Source of the DNA: Bacteroidales bacterium
GTDB taxonomy: Bacteria > Bacteroidota > Bacteroidia > Bacteroidales > JAADGE01
DNA: 64,000 nucleotides
Reading direction: 5' to 3'
Assembly (NCBI GenBank): GCA_021648725.1
Contig: JAKISF010000008.1
Span: 48,014-112,013 of the forward strand
Positions 17,274 through 26,579 of this stretch are shown piece after piece. The notes beneath the pieces are model-generated. The model was not told the DNA's origin. It ran no database searches and saw only the letters and a program-made list of their open reading frames with translations. A program made the translations under genes and the position numbers. Positions within the stretch are counted from its first letter, which is position 1; every line of letters starts with the position of its first letter.

Positions 17274-18206
17274 ATGCATTTCAAACAACTTAAAAGAAAA
17301 GATAAAATAGGTCTTATAACTCCTGCCGGCTTTATTACAAAACAAAAATTAAAAAATGCCGTTCAAAACATAGAAAACTTAGGTTTTGAGGCATTTTGGT
17401 ATGGTAGTGTTTCGGATAAAAAAGGATATCTTGCAGGAACAGATAAAGCAAGAATTGAAGAATTACATAAAATGTATAAAAACAATTCCGTAAAAGCAAT
17501 ACTTTGTGTCAGAGGGGGTTATGGGGCAACTCGTATTTTAGACTTAATTGATTACGAGTTAATTAAACAAAACCCGAAACCATTAATAGGGTACAGCGAT
17601 ATAACGGCTTTGCATTCGGCAATATATAAAAAAACCGGACAAATTGGGTTTCACGGAACGGTAGGAGCATCCATATTTACTGAATTTACACTTAAAAATT
17701 TTAAGGAAGTTTTTTGTGAAAAGAAAGAAGTTGTAAATTACACATCCTCGGAAACCTCGAATTATAAGCACTATACAATACATGAAGGAAAAGCATCCGG
17801 CAAATTAGCAGGAGGAAACCTCTCTTTAATAAATTCCTTACTTTGCACCCCTTATGATGTTAATTGGGATAATAAAATTGTTTTTATTGAAGAAATAAAT
17901 GAACCGCCCTATAAAATTGACAGACTTTTAACACAGCTTATACAAGCAGGAAAATTTAAAAAAGTAAAAGGAATAATCTTCGGCATTTTTAATCGTTGTG
18001 AAGGCAAAGACTTTAACGTTAAAAATGAAGATACTTTTTCTTTGAAAGAAATATTGTCAGAAAAAATAAAACCGTTAAAAATCCCTGCTGCATACGGCTT
18101 TCCTTTCGGGCACATAAAAAATCAAATTATATTACCGATAGGAGCAAATGCAGATTTTGACACAAATAAAATGCAATTAAAAATTAAAAAAGATTTTTTT
18201 CGTTAA
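17274..18206 (+). CDS. ldcA: LD-carboxypeptidase (murein tetrapeptide carboxypeptidase, S66)
   Basis: A 310-residue S66 peptidase. It carries VRGGYGATRIL at about 79-89, the nucleophile region GYSDIT with Ser at 108, the Glu-containing IEEINEPPYKIDRLL near 205-220, and the His of FPFGHIKNQ near 280, which complete the Ser-Glu-His triad. It removes the terminal D-Ala from murein tetrapeptides in the cytoplasm during wall recycling, in keeping with anmK at 34-35 kb. No signal peptide. First gene of a five-gene run (ldcA, PHA-like, chaN-like, tautomerase, capA-like) with gaps of 44, 32, 6 and 23 bp. Confidence 0.92.
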   Translation: MHFKQLKRKDKIGLITPAGFITKQKLKNAVQNIENLGFEAFWYGSVSDKKGYLAGTDKARIEELHKMYKNNSVKAILCVRGGYGATRILDLIDYELIKQNPKPLIGYSDITALHSAIYKKTGQIGFHGTVGASIFTEFTLKNFKEVFCEKKEVVNYTSSETSNYKHYTIHEGKASGKLAGGNLSLINSLLCTPYDVNWDNKIVFIEEINEPPYKIDRLLTQLIQAGKFKKVKGIIFGIFNRCEGKDFNVKNEDTFSLKEILSEKIKPLKIPAAYGFPFGHIKNQIILPIGANADFDTNKMQLKIKKDFFR

Positions 18207-18250
18207 AAAACTATATTTTCGCAGATTATAAATTTAAACAAAATAAAATC

Positions 18251-18553
18251 TTGAAAGTAGAAATAAAACATAACCTACCTAAGGAAAAAGCAATTCCTTG
18301 TGCTGAAAATATTTTTAAAGACTTATCTGAAAAATATAAAGATGAATTTTCAGACTTAGAACAAAGAACAGAAAACAATAGAATATTATTTTCTTTCAAA
18401 GCAAGAGGAATGAACATAGCCGGAACAATTACAATAAATGAAAATAATGTTTATATCGAAAGCCGTTTACCGTTTGCCGCAAAGTTATTTCAAGGCTTAA
18501 TAGAAAGTAAAATTAAAGAAAATGCCCATAAAATGTTGGCAAATTGTAAGTAG
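18251..18553 (+). CDS. Polyhydroxyalkanoate-system family small protein
   Basis: A 100-residue protein that fits the PHA_gran_rgn family: KVEIKHNLPKEKAIPCAENIF at the N-terminus, a short beta region (RILFSFKARGMNIAGTITIN) and the VYIESRLPFAAKLFQGLIESKIKEN C-terminal helix. The family was named for polyhydroxyalkanoate granule regulation in proteobacteria; no PHA synthase genes are nearby, so the role here is open. The start is a TTG and no ATG fits the family N-terminus. Confidence 0.65.
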   Translation: MKVEIKHNLPKEKAIPCAENIFKDLSEKYKDEFSDLEQRTENNRILFSFKARGMNIAGTITINENNVYIESRLPFAAKLFQGLIESKIKENAHKMLANCK

Positions 18554-18585
18554 CAATTTTTAATAATTAAAATCACTGAAATAAA

Positions 18586-19446
18586 ATGAACAATAAAATT
18601 ATAATTTTAATAATTGCCGTAATTATGGGATTTACATCAGACAAGCCTGCATATAAACTTTTTAATAAAGACGGCAAGCAGGTAAAATATTCAAAAATGA
18701 TAAGAGCGTTAAGCAAAGCTGATGTAGTTTTTATCGGAGAATTACATAACAGCCCCATAAGCCATTGGATGGAACTTGAAATTACAAAAGATTTAGCCGA
18801 ATTAAATAAAAACGGTTTAACTTTAGGTGCCGAAATGTTTGAGGCAGACAATCAGCTTATATTAAACGAATATCTTGACAGCCTGATAAGCAAAAGAAAA
18901 TTTGAAGCCGAAATGCGATTATGGCCCAACTACAAAACAGACTACAAGCCCCTTATAAACATAGCTTTAAAAAACAAGTATAAATTTATTGCAACAAATA
19001 TTCCGAGAAGATATGCAAGTGCTGTTTACAAATCCGGATTTGAAGGTTTAGATAAATTAAGCAATGAAGCTAAAACCTATATTGCTCCTTTACCTATCAC
19101 CTATGATACAACCGTAAATTGTTATGCCGAAATGTTGAAAGAAGATGAAAACCCTGACCATTTTAACCCTAACATTGCAAAATCACAAGCAGTAAAAGAT
19201 GCAACAATGGCCTACTTTATTATTAAGAACCTTGAAAAAGGAAAAACCTTTATACATTATAATGGTGCGTATCATTCTGATAATTATGAAGGTATAGTTT
19301 GGTATTTAAAAAGAGAAAGGCCAGATTTGAAAATTCTTACGGTTTCAACAGTTGAGCAAGATACAATTTCCTCATTAAAAGAAGAATATAATAACAAAGC
19401 CGATTTTATATTTGTAGTTCCCGAAAATATGACAAAAACATATTAG
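18586..19446 (+). CDS. ChaN-family (DUF399) haem-binding-type protein
   Basis: 286 residues with a hydrophobic N-terminus (probable export signal). A ChaN/DUF399 domain contains DVVFIGELHNSPISHWMELE at about 46-65, LGAEMFEADNQ and a C-terminal HYNGAYHSDNYEGIVWYL block with conserved histidines. Family members such as Campylobacter ChaN bind haem at the envelope in iron uptake. No lipobox Cys was seen. It sits 6 bp upstream of the tautomerase gene within the ldcA run. Confidence 0.82.
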   Translation: MNNKIIILIIAVIMGFTSDKPAYKLFNKDGKQVKYSKMIRALSKADVVFIGELHNSPISHWMELEITKDLAELNKNGLTLGAEMFEADNQLILNEYLDSLISKRKFEAEMRLWPNYKTDYKPLINIALKNKYKFIATNIPRRYASAVYKSGFEGLDKLSNEAKTYIAPLPITYDTTVNCYAEMLKEDENPDHFNPNIAKSQAVKDATMAYFIIKNLEKGKTFIHYNGAYHSDNYEGIVWYLKRERPDLKILTVSTVEQDTISSLKEEYNNKADFIFVVPENMTKTY

Positions 19447-19452
19447 TTAATA

Positions 19453-19818
19453 ATGCCCCTTATAAAAATTGAAATAGAAAAAGGCAGTGATAAACATTTT
19501 TTAGATTCATTGATAGAAATAACAATGAACTGTGTTCAGAAAATACTGAAATTACCGCACGATTATAAAAATATTCGTTTACAAGAATATAAAAAAGGAC
19601 ATTTTTTTATGAAAAAACCTTATCGAATTTTAATTGAGATAAGCATGATTGAAGGTCGAACCAATGAAATAAAAAAGAATCTGTTTCAAATGATTGTAAC
19701 AAAACTATCAGATAAACTGTCAATAAAAAAAGAAGAAATTTTCATACTAATTAACGAACAAGCAAAAGAAAACTGGGGTATCAGAGGCGGAATTTCCGCA
19801 ACCGAAATTTTTAAATAA
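19453..19818 (+). CDS. Tautomerase-superfamily protein
   Basis: 121 residues beginning MPLIKIEIEKG, so Pro1 (after Met removal) is available as the general base typical of the 4-oxalocrotonate tautomerase/MIF fold. The rest carries a single longer beta-alpha-beta repeat pair with RILIEISMIEGRTNEIKKNLFQ and a GIRGGISATE-type tail, closest in layout to the 'tautomerase_2'/malonate-semialdehyde-decarboxylase-like group. Substrate unknown. Tightly spaced between the ChaN-like and CapA-like genes. Confidence 0.72.
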   Translation: MPLIKIEIEKGSDKHFLDSLIEITMNCVQKILKLPHDYKNIRLQEYKKGHFFMKKPYRILIEISMIEGRTNEIKKNLFQMIVTKLSDKLSIKKEEIFILINEQAKENWGIRGGISATEIFK

Positions 19819-19841
19819 TTATAACTGCAAAATTAACCGAA

Positions 19842-20975
19842 ATGAAACTTAATAAATTAATAATATTTGCATTAAGCATTTTCTTTATATCGTCAATACC
19901 TGCATGCAGCCAAAATAATTCAGAAGAAAAAGACAGTGTTGCATTAAGCGATACAATTATAAAAGTTATAAAGAAAGAATATAAACCTGAACTTGATACA
20001 ATCTCAATAATCGGTGTCGGTGATATGATGCTCGGCACAAACTTCCCGACTTCACCAAATTATTTGCCTCCGAACAACGATTGCAAACCGCTTATTGCCC
20101 CCGTTGTTCATATATTAAGAGATGCTGATTTAACTTTCGGAAATAACGAAGGAGTATATTCTGACAAACCTGAACTTGCCAGACCTTGTAACGACCCTAG
20201 ATGGTGTTACCGTTTCAGTATGCCCGAAAAGTATGTAAATTGTCTTGTTGATGCTGGTTTTGATGTTGTAAGTATCGGGAATAATCATCTCGGAGACCTC
20301 GGAGCATACGGCAGAAAAAATACCGTAAAAGTTTTATCGGAAGCAGGATTACATTTTGCAGGTTTAACAACTCACCCTACCGATACCTTTACCCTAAATA
20401 ATATCAAATATGGCTTTTGTGCTTTTGCTCCGAATGACGGAACATGCCAAATAACTGATTACGAGCTTTTAAAAAGAACCGTAAAAAAACTTAAAGAGGA
20501 TTGCCAAATAGTTATTGTTTCTTTTCACGGCGGAGCCGAAGGAAGCAAGCATGAACATCTTACAAGAAAAACAGAAGTATTCCTCGGACAAAACAGAGGT
20601 AATGTTTATAAATTTGCACATACGGCAATTGATGCAGGTGCAGATATTGTATTCGGGCACGGACCTCACGTAACAAGAGCTGTTGAAGTTTATAAAAAAC
20701 GCTTTATTGCTTACAGCATGGGGAATTTTATTACTTACAGAAGGTTTAATATTAACGGTGTCAGCGGACTTTCGCCTATAATAAAAGTTTATATAAACGG
20801 AAAAGGTGAATTTATTAAAGGCAAAATTACGGCAACCTATCAAAATAAAATGACCGGAACAAAATTAGACCCGAACAACAGAGTAATTACTCGAATGCAA
20901 CAACTTATAAAACAGGATATTCCCGAGTCCATTATTGAAATTAAAAATAACGGTGATATTGTGTATAAAAATTAG
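19842..20975 (+). CDS. CapA/PgsA-family lipoprotein (metallophosphatase-like)
   Basis: A 377-residue lipoprotein with lipobox SIPAC at about 22. The CapA domain has GVGDMMLGT (metal-binding Asp), FGNNEGVYSD, VVSIGNNHLGDLG (Asn-His), and later SFHGGAEG and FGHGPHVTRAVE histidine motifs. The family includes PgsA/CapA of poly-gamma-glutamate synthesis, but PgsB/PgsC are not here, so a general metallophosphoesterase-like envelope role is more likely. It is last in the ldcA run; its stop lies only 2 bp from the convergent mreC stop. Confidence 0.83.
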   Translation: MKLNKLIIFALSIFFISSIPACSQNNSEEKDSVALSDTIIKVIKKEYKPELDTISIIGVGDMMLGTNFPTSPNYLPPNNDCKPLIAPVVHILRDADLTFGNNEGVYSDKPELARPCNDPRWCYRFSMPEKYVNCLVDAGFDVVSIGNNHLGDLGAYGRKNTVKVLSEAGLHFAGLTTHPTDTFTLNNIKYGFCAFAPNDGTCQITDYELLKRTVKKLKEDCQIVIVSFHGGAEGSKHEHLTRKTEVFLGQNRGNVYKFAHTAIDAGADIVFGHGPHVTRAVEVYKKRFIAYSMGNFITYRRFNINGVSGLSPIIKVYINGKGEFIKGKITATYQNKMTGTKLDPNNRVITRMQQLIKQDIPESIIEIKNNGDIVYKN

Positions 20976-20977
20976 AC

Positions 20978-21802
20978 CTAAAACCGGAACTTTATAATTG
21001 TGCTGTCTTCAATTTGAAGTCGTTCATCTTTGCCGAAATAATCAACAATATAAACATGTTTTAACTTTTTGAAATCTTGACTTAATTTTACTTTTATTTT
21101 ATAAAAGCTGCTTTTCTTTTCTTTTTCAAATTCTGCAACAGTTCCTATTGTTAAGCCCTCAGGAAAAACGGCTGAATATCCGGAAGTTACAACTTTATCT
21201 CCGATATACAGAGAACTATGGTCAGGGATATCATACAAAAAACTGTACTTGTAATCTTTTTCGTCCCACCTTAATGAACCGAAATAATCTGTTCTTTCAA
21301 TTTTTGCACTTATTCCTAATTTTGAATTCAACATTGAAACAACTGTGCAATAATTTTTACCGGTAACCGCAACAGTTCCTATAATTCCTTTGTCCGACAA
21401 TACTGCCATATCATCTCTTATTCCGTCAATCGAACCCTTATTTAGTGTAATAATATTATATGGTTTGTAAACAGAGTTTTTTACAACAATTGCAGATTGA
21501 TAAAAATAACCGGTTTTCTCAATTTCCTTTGAAATTCTTATATCATTTTCTTTTAAAACACTTATGTAATTTTTTAAGTGCTCATTTTCGGCTTTAAGAA
21601 AATCATTTTGTTCTTTTAACGAAAAGTAATTATTTATTGAGCTTACTTTATTCTGAAAAAAACCGGAAACTGAATTTGCAGAAGATATAAATAAATTTGC
21701 ATTTTCTGTATTTCTTACTACCAAAAAGATTGATATCGATTCTAATACTAAAAACAACATAAAAAAATGAGATTTCAGTAAAAATTTCAAAAAATCTTTC
21801 AT
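20978..21802 (-). CDS. mreC: Rod-shape-determining protein MreC
   Basis: 274 residues: one N-terminal transmembrane helix (about 10-30), a coiled coil (about 55-95, YFSLKEQNDFLKAENEHLKNYI in part) and the paired beta-barrel MreC domain (about 110-260, with GSIDGIRDDMAVLSDKGIIGTV and GDKVVTSGYSAVFPEGLTIGTV). It links cytoplasmic MreB to the periplasmic wall elongation machinery. It follows mreB by 17 bp. mreD and the rest of the mre/mrd cluster are not within this window, since a convergent operon ends 2 bp away. Confidence 0.93.
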   Translation of the reverse strand: MKDFLKFLLKSHFFMLFLVLESISIFLVVRNTENANLFISSANSVSGFFQNKVSSINNYFSLKEQNDFLKAENEHLKNYISVLKENDIRISKEIEKTGYFYQSAIVVKNSVYKPYNIITLNKGSIDGIRDDMAVLSDKGIIGTVAVTGKNYCTVVSMLNSKLGISAKIERTDYFGSLRWDEKDYKYSFLYDIPDHSSLYIGDKVVTSGYSAVFPEGLTIGTVAEFEKEKKSSFYKIKVKLSQDFKKLKHVYIVDYFGKDERLQIEDSTIIKFRF

Positions 21803-21819
21803 AAATCTGTTTTAAAAGA

Positions 21820-22839
21820 TTATCGCTTTAAGAATCTGAACTTATCAATATTTTTCAAAGCAATACCGGTTCCTCTGGCAACGGCATGAAGCGGATCTTC
21901 GGCAATATGAAATTTCATGTTTGTTTTTTCACCCAATCTTTTATCTAAACCCCTTAAAAGTGCACCCCCACCGGCTAAAAAAATACCTTTTTCGTGAATA
22001 TCGGCATATAGCTCGGGAGGCGTTTTTTCTAAAACACTTATAATTGCAGATTCAATTTTAGCAATGGTTTTATCAAGGCAATGAGCAATTTCATCGTGTG
22101 AAACAGGAATCTCAATCGGTAATGCTGTCATTTGGTGAGGTCCTCTTACAACAAATTTTTCGGGAACATCATCAATATCGGCCGTTGCTGCCCCTACTTT
22201 AAGTTTAATTTTTTCTGCTGTTCTTTCTCCGACTTTAATATTATATTGATGTCTCATATACTCCTGAATATCCTGAGTAAAATCGTCACCCGCAAATTTT
22301 ATAGATCTGTTACTTACAATTCCTCCTAAAGAAATAACGGCAATTTCTGTTGTTCCCCCTCCTATATCAACAACCATATTTCCGGAAGGTGCTTCAACAT
22401 CAATCCCCATACCTAATGCTGCTGCCATGGGTTCAAAAATCATATAAACATCTCTTGCTCCTGCATGTTCGGCAGAATCTCGTACCGCACGAATTTCAAC
22501 TTCAGTACTTCCGGAGGGAATACAAATTACCATTTTTAAAGAAGGGGAAAAGAATTTAGATTTTGATGTTCCCATTTTTATCAGCTCTCTGATCATCAAT
22601 TCTGATGCAAGAAAGTCTGCAATTACACCGTCACGCAAAGGTCTTATCGTTCTTATTCCTTCGTGTGTTTTGCCGTGCATTTGTCTTGCTTTATTGCCTA
22701 TTGCAATAAGTTTATTATTTTGATCTATTGCAACAATGGAAGGTTCATCAACAACAATTTTATCATTTTCGATAATAATTGTATTTGCAGTTCCTAAGTC
22801 AACTGCTATCTCCTTGTTTAAAAAGCTAAATAATCCCAT
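21820..22839 (-). CDS. mreB: Rod-shape-determining protein MreB
   Basis: A 339-residue actin-fold ATPase with the phosphate-1 motif VDLGTANTII at about 14-23, IRPLRDGVIADF, the phosphate-2 motif MVVDIGGGTTEIAVISLGG near 160, and the adenosine motif FLAGGGALLRGLD near 290. It forms membrane-bound filaments that direct lateral wall synthesis. It is separated from the upstream M23 peptidase gene by 109 bp containing a terminator, so it probably has its own promoter. Confidence 0.97.
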   Translation of the reverse strand: MGLFSFLNKEIAVDLGTANTIIIENDKIVVDEPSIVAIDQNNKLIAIGNKARQMHGKTHEGIRTIRPLRDGVIADFLASELMIRELIKMGTSKSKFFSPSLKMVICIPSGSTEVEIRAVRDSAEHAGARDVYMIFEPMAAALGMGIDVEAPSGNMVVDIGGGTTEIAVISLGGIVSNRSIKFAGDDFTQDIQEYMRHQYNIKVGERTAEKIKLKVGAATADIDDVPEKFVVRGPHQMTALPIEIPVSHDEIAHCLDKTIAKIESAIISVLEKTPPELYADIHEKGIFLAGGGALLRGLDKRLGEKTNMKFHIAEDPLHAVARGTGIALKNIDKFRFLKR

Positions 22840-22885
22840 TGTTTTTTTGTCCTGTTTTTTTGTTTAAAATATTACTGATAAAATT

Positions 22886-22923
22886 AAAAAAAACTCTTCA
22901 ATATCTTTAACATCGAAGAGTTT
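22886..22923 (-). terminator. Terminator between the M23 peptidase gene and mreB
   Basis: Arms AAACTCTTC (22891-22899) and GAAGAGTTT (22915-22923) form a 9-bp stem; on the minus strand it ends in a run of eight Ts. Confidence 0.78.
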
Positions 22924-22948
22924 AACATTATAAAACACCTTCTTTAAA

Positions 22949-23926
22949 TTATTCAAAAATATGTGTTTGTGCTTTTGACGAAGCTTCAATCATTTCATGA
23001 TACTCTTCATCGGTTAAATCTTCATAATAGAAATTCACCGGATTTACAGGCTTATTATTTATTCTTACCTCATAATGTAAATGGGGTGAGGTTGATAATC
23101 CTGTACTTCCCACATAACCGATAACATCTCCTCGTTTTACTCTTTGGCCCGGGCGTACAATAATTTTTTGCATGTGAGCATAGAAGGTTGTATAACCGAA
23201 ACCGTGATTTATTTTCACTAACCTTCCGTATCCTCCTGAAGAACCTCCTGCTTGAAATACAATACCGTCACCGGCTGCATATATTTTTGTGCCTCTCGGA
23301 GCTGTTAAATCAACTCCGGTATGTTTTTTTAATATTTTTAAAATCGGGTGCATACGATATCCGAAGGCTGAGCCGAATCTTGTTAAATCATCTATAGCTA
23401 TAGGTTGAATGGCAGGAATACATGCAGCCATTTTCTCTGTATTTTTAACTAACTCAAAAATTTCATTATAAGACTCGGATTGAACCAGCATAACACGCGA
23501 TAAAATATCTGTTTTCTGGCTTGTGTTTATCAATATATCCGAATTTTCATATTTCCTGAAATAACTATACTTATCGCTGCCTCCTATACCGGCATTTCTC
23601 TTAAATTCAGGAACCGGACTTGTTTGAAAAATCATACGATACAAATTATCATCTCTGTTTTGTAAAATTTCCAAGCTCTTAACTGTATAGTCCAACTCCT
23701 TATCTAAAAGTGCATATTTAATTTTTAATTCATTGCTTTTTTCTGAAATAAAAAGTTCTTCCGGGCTTATTATAAATGAAGTGAAAATGAAAAAAAATAT
23801 TATCCCTAATACTGCTGAAAAAAGAACTTTCGGCAATATGGTTCTAAGTAAACCTTTAAAGTTATTTTTTTCTTTAACTTCATAGGTCAATGTATCGGCA
23901 TTGAACTTGTATTTGTTTTTTCTCAT
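22949..23926 (-). CDS. M23 family metallopeptidase (LytM-like)
   Basis: 325 residues: a cytoplasmic N-terminus, one transmembrane helix (about 33-53), a helical periplasmic stretch, and an M23 domain at about 195-300. Zinc ligands and catalytic histidines are visible in HTGVDLTAPRGTKIYAA (His, Asp), GYTTFYAHM (His) and SPHLHYEVRI (His-x-His). All key residues are present, so it is likely an active peptidoglycan endopeptidase. It lies upstream of mreB on the same strand, which suits a cell-elongation role. Confidence 0.9.
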   Translation of the reverse strand: MRKNKYKFNADTLTYEVKEKNNFKGLLRTILPKVLFSAVLGIIFFFIFTSFIISPEELFISEKSNELKIKYALLDKELDYTVKSLEILQNRDDNLYRMIFQTSPVPEFKRNAGIGGSDKYSYFRKYENSDILINTSQKTDILSRVMLVQSESYNEIFELVKNTEKMAACIPAIQPIAIDDLTRFGSAFGYRMHPILKILKKHTGVDLTAPRGTKIYAAGDGIVFQAGGSSGGYGRLVKINHGFGYTTFYAHMQKIIVRPGQRVKRGDVIGYVGSTGLSTSPHLHYEVRINNKPVNPVNFYYEDLTDEEYHEMIEASSKAQTHIFE

Positions 23927-23975
23927 GACAATATTATTTGAGTTATGTCATAGTAAAAATATGTTTTTCTTAGGC

Positions 23976-24000
23976 TTGTCAAAACTAATTGACAAAAATA
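23976..24000 (-). promoter_or_regulatory. Candidate promoter/operator of the M23 peptidase gene
   Basis: Two minus-strand boxes fit TAnnTTTG: TAGTTTTG (23987-23980) and TATTTTTG (24000-23993). They overlap an inverted repeat, TTGTCAA (23976-23982) and TTGACAA (23989-23995), separated by 6 bp. Confidence 0.4.
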
Positions 24001-24074
24001 TGTATAAATTATTTAAAATCACAATGTTTAGAGAATATTTTTTCTTGTAAGTCTAATAAATAAGCAATTTTAAA

Positions 24075-24082
24075 TATCTTTG
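24075..24082 (+). promoter_or_regulatory. -7 box of der
   Basis: TATCTTTG, 19 bp before the der ATG at 24102. Confidence 0.6.
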
Positions 24083-24101
24083 CAAATTATTAATAGAATA
24101 T

Positions 24102-25424
24102 ATGAGCAATATTGCAGCTATAGTAGGAAGACCGAATGTTGGGAAATCAACACTTTTTAACAGGCTTACCCAAGAAAGGAAAGCAATTATCCATGAGTCA
24201 AGCGGAGTTACTCGTGACAGGCATTACGGGAAAACAGATTGGAACGGACTTGAATTCTCATTAATCGATACCGGAGGGTATGTTAAAGGCTCTGACGATA
24301 TTTTTGAAGAAGAAATAAGAAAGCAAGTTGACATAGCAATTGAAGAGGCAGATATTATTTTGTTTGTTACAGATGTTATGACCGGAATTACGGATTTGGA
24401 CTTGACAGTTGCAAGAATTCTGAGAAAAATTGAAAAACCTATTTTTTTAGTCGTAAATAAAGTAGATAATTCAGCATTGCAATACGATGCAGATATATTT
24501 TACAAATTAGGCTTACCTGATTTATTCCCCATTTCTTCTATAAACGGCTCAGGAACAGGCGATTTGCTTGATGCTGTTGTTGCAGCATTCCCTAAAAAAG
24601 AAGAATTTATTGAAGAAAGTGAATTGCCTCGGTTTGCTGTTGTGGGAAGACCTAATGCAGGGAAATCGTCTTTAATTAATTCATTAATAGGAGAAGAAAG
24701 AAATATTGTTACTCCGGTTTCCGGAACTACACGAGATTCAATAAATACACATTATAATAAATTCGGGCATGATTTTATTTTAGTTGATACAGCCGGAATC
24801 AGAAAAAAAGCAAAAGTTTCGGAAGATATTGAATTCTACTCCGTAATGAGAGCAATAAGAGCTATTGAAAATTCTGATGTTTGCCTGTTAATGATTGATG
24901 CACAAAGAGGCGTGGAGGCACAGGATTTAAGTATATATAATTTGATACAAAAAAACAGCAAAGGTGTTGTTGTATTAATGAATAAGTGGGATTTGGCAGA
25001 AAAAGAAACAAATACAATCAAAAAAGCAGAAGAGGAAATCAGAGAAAAATTAGCACCGTTTAAAGATGTTCCTATAGTTTTTATTTCAGCCCTTACAAAA
25101 CAACGAATTTTTAAAGCTTTAGAAGCTGCCGTTCAAGTATTCAATAACAGAAAAAGAAGAATTGCAACTCCCGAACTGAATAAAATAATGCTGAAAGAAA
25201 TAGAGAATTTTTCACCCCCTGCACAAAAGGGAAAATATATTAACATAAAATTCGTTACTCAGTTACCGACTTATTCTCCGACATTTGCGTTCTTTTGTAA
25301 CCATCCCAAACTAATAAAAGATTCATACAGAAGATATTTGGAAAATAAGCTGAGAGAACACTATAACTTTACCGGCGTGCCGTTAAAACTGTTTTTCAGA
25401 AATAAAGCAAAAGAGAAAAAATAA
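24102..25424 (+). CDS. der: Ribosome biogenesis GTPase Der (EngA)
   Basis: 440 residues with two tandem GTPase domains: GRPNVGKST at about 9-17 with DTGG and NKVD motifs, and GRPNAGKSS near 182 with [11 protein letters not shown] and NKWDL. A C-terminal KH-like domain (about 350-435) ends in [11 protein letters not shown]. It is essential for 50S subunit maturation. First gene of the der-lipoprotein pair, with ssb next. Confidence 0.97.
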   Translation: MSNIAAIVGRPNVGKSTLFNRLTQERKAIIHESSGVTRDRHYGKTDWNGLEFSLIDTGGYVKGSDDIFEEEIRKQVDIAIEEADIILFVTDVMTGITDLDLTVARILRKIEKPIFLVVNKVDNSALQYDADIFYKLGLPDLFPISSINGSGTGDLLDAVVAAFPKKEEFIEESELPRFAVVGRPNAGKSSLINSLIGEERNIVTPVSGTTRDSINTHYNKFGHDFILVDTAGIRKKAKVSEDIEFYSVMRAIRAIENSDVCLLMIDAQRGVEAQDLSIYNLIQKNSKGVVVLMNKWDLAEKETNTIKKAEEEIREKLAPFKDVPIVFISALTKQRIFKALEAAVQVFNNRKRRIATPELNKIMLKEIENFSPPAQKGKYINIKFVTQLPTYSPTFAFFCNHPKLIKDSYRRYLENKLREHYNFTGVPLKLFFRNKAKEKK

Positions 25425-25429
25425 TAAAA

Positions 25430-25990
25430 ATGAAGTTAAAAATTCAAAATATTTTTCTTTCAGTTATTTTAATATCAAGCTTGCTAATTTTTTCGGCATG
25501 TCCTAAACCTCAATCTTATTCTGAAATACCTGAAATTGATTTTAAACAAGTTATTCTTTTAAACAGCAACGACACATTAGGAAACCCCGAAAAAATGTAT
25601 AAATTAAGGTTCGGACTGATTGACGGCGACGGAAATATAGGCTTAGAAGAAACAGATACAATAGGAATTGAAGTTGACAGTTTATATGTAAATAATTTTA
25701 TTGCAACAATGTTTGAAGTGAAAAACGGAGATACAATAATTGCTGATACAACAGAAAACTATAACTTCAGAATACCTTACGTCGAACCTCAAGGTCAGAA
25801 CAAACTTCTTATTGCAGATGTGTTTATAGAATGGACTTTCCCTTATTATAACGACACATTACTATTTGACTCTATATTTTTTGAATTCTATATCATCGAC
25901 AGAAAACTTAACAAAAGTAATATTGAGCAAACCCCCGTACTTTATTTGGATACAGTAGGTGAATTCCCGATGATATTAAATAATGAATAA
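25430..25990 (+). CDS. Hypothetical lipoprotein
   Basis: A 186-residue lipoprotein with a signal peptide ending in lipobox IFSAC (Cys about 24). The mature part is acidic and beta-rich, with FGLIDGDGNIGLEETD resembling a calcium-loop-like Asp pattern seen in many uncharacterised Bacteroidota lipoproteins. It follows der by 5 bp. I do not recognise a function. Confidence 0.7.
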   Translation: MKLKIQNIFLSVILISSLLIFSACPKPQSYSEIPEIDFKQVILLNSNDTLGNPEKMYKLRFGLIDGDGNIGLEETDTIGIEVDSLYVNNFIATMFEVKNGDTIIADTTENYNFRIPYVEPQGQNKLLIADVFIEWTFPYYNDTLLFDSIFFEFYIIDRKLNKSNIEQTPVLYLDTVGEFPMILNNE

Positions 25991-26027
25991 ATCATCAAAA
26001 AAGTGATGCTATAAAAGAAAAAATATA

Positions 26028-26035
26028 TATTTTTG
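26028..26035 (+). promoter_or_regulatory. -7 box of ssb
   Basis: TATTTTTG, 41 bp before the ssb ATG; no clear -33 box. Confidence 0.5.
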
Positions 26036-26076
26036 ACTCTTGTAATAATAAATACTAACCATAAAACAAATTAGTT

Positions 26077-26502
26077 ATGTCGGTAAACAAAGTTATTTTA
26101 ATCGGAAATGTAGGCGGAGATCCTGAAGTTAAATATATTAAAGAAGATGTACCTGTTGCAAAATTCAGTTTAGCAACCAGTGATTCATATAAAAATCGTG
26201 ACGGAGAGAAAGTTACAAATACAGAGTGGCATAACATTGTTGTGTGGAGAGGCTTGGCAAAAGTAGTTGAAAAATATGTAAAAAAAGGTTCTAAACTTTA
26301 TATCGAAGGAAAACTTACACACAGAAAATACGAAAAAGACGGTCAAACTAAATATTTTACCGAAATTTTATGCAAAGAACTTACAATGCTCGACAGTAAA
26401 GACACAAATGTTTCTAAAAATGTGCCTAAAAATGAAGAAAAACCGAATATAGAAGAACCCGATACAGATACATTCGAAGATGTTGACGATTTACCGTTTT
26501 AA
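26077..26502 (+). CDS. ssb: Single-stranded DNA-binding protein
   Basis: 141 residues. The OB fold at 1-105 begins SVNKVILIGNVGGDPEVKYI and contains TEWHNIVVWRGLAKVVEKYV. A short acidic tail ends DVDDLPF, the conserved C-terminal tip that recruits DNA-repair and replication partners. The ssb-gldE-gldD order is conserved in Bacteroidota. A strong terminator follows. Confidence 0.96.
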   Translation: MSVNKVILIGNVGGDPEVKYIKEDVPVAKFSLATSDSYKNRDGEKVTNTEWHNIVVWRGLAKVVEKYVKKGSKLYIEGKLTHRKYEKDGQTKYFTEILCKELTMLDSKDTNVSKNVPKNEEKPNIEEPDTDTFEDVDDLPF

Positions 26503-26519
26503 TAAGTAATAATTCAAAT

Positions 26520-26559
26520 AAGAAAGATGTTGTTCTGAGCAACATCTTTCTTTTATTTT
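26520..26559 (+). terminator. Strong hairpin between ssb and gldE
   Basis: A perfect 13-bp stem (AAGAAAGATGTTG at 26520-26532 with its complement at 26540-26552), 7-base loop, then a T-rich tail. It ends about 20 bp before the gldE start, so gldE may depend on read-through. Confidence 0.85.
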
Positions 26560-26579
26560 TAACATAAATAAATTAAACC

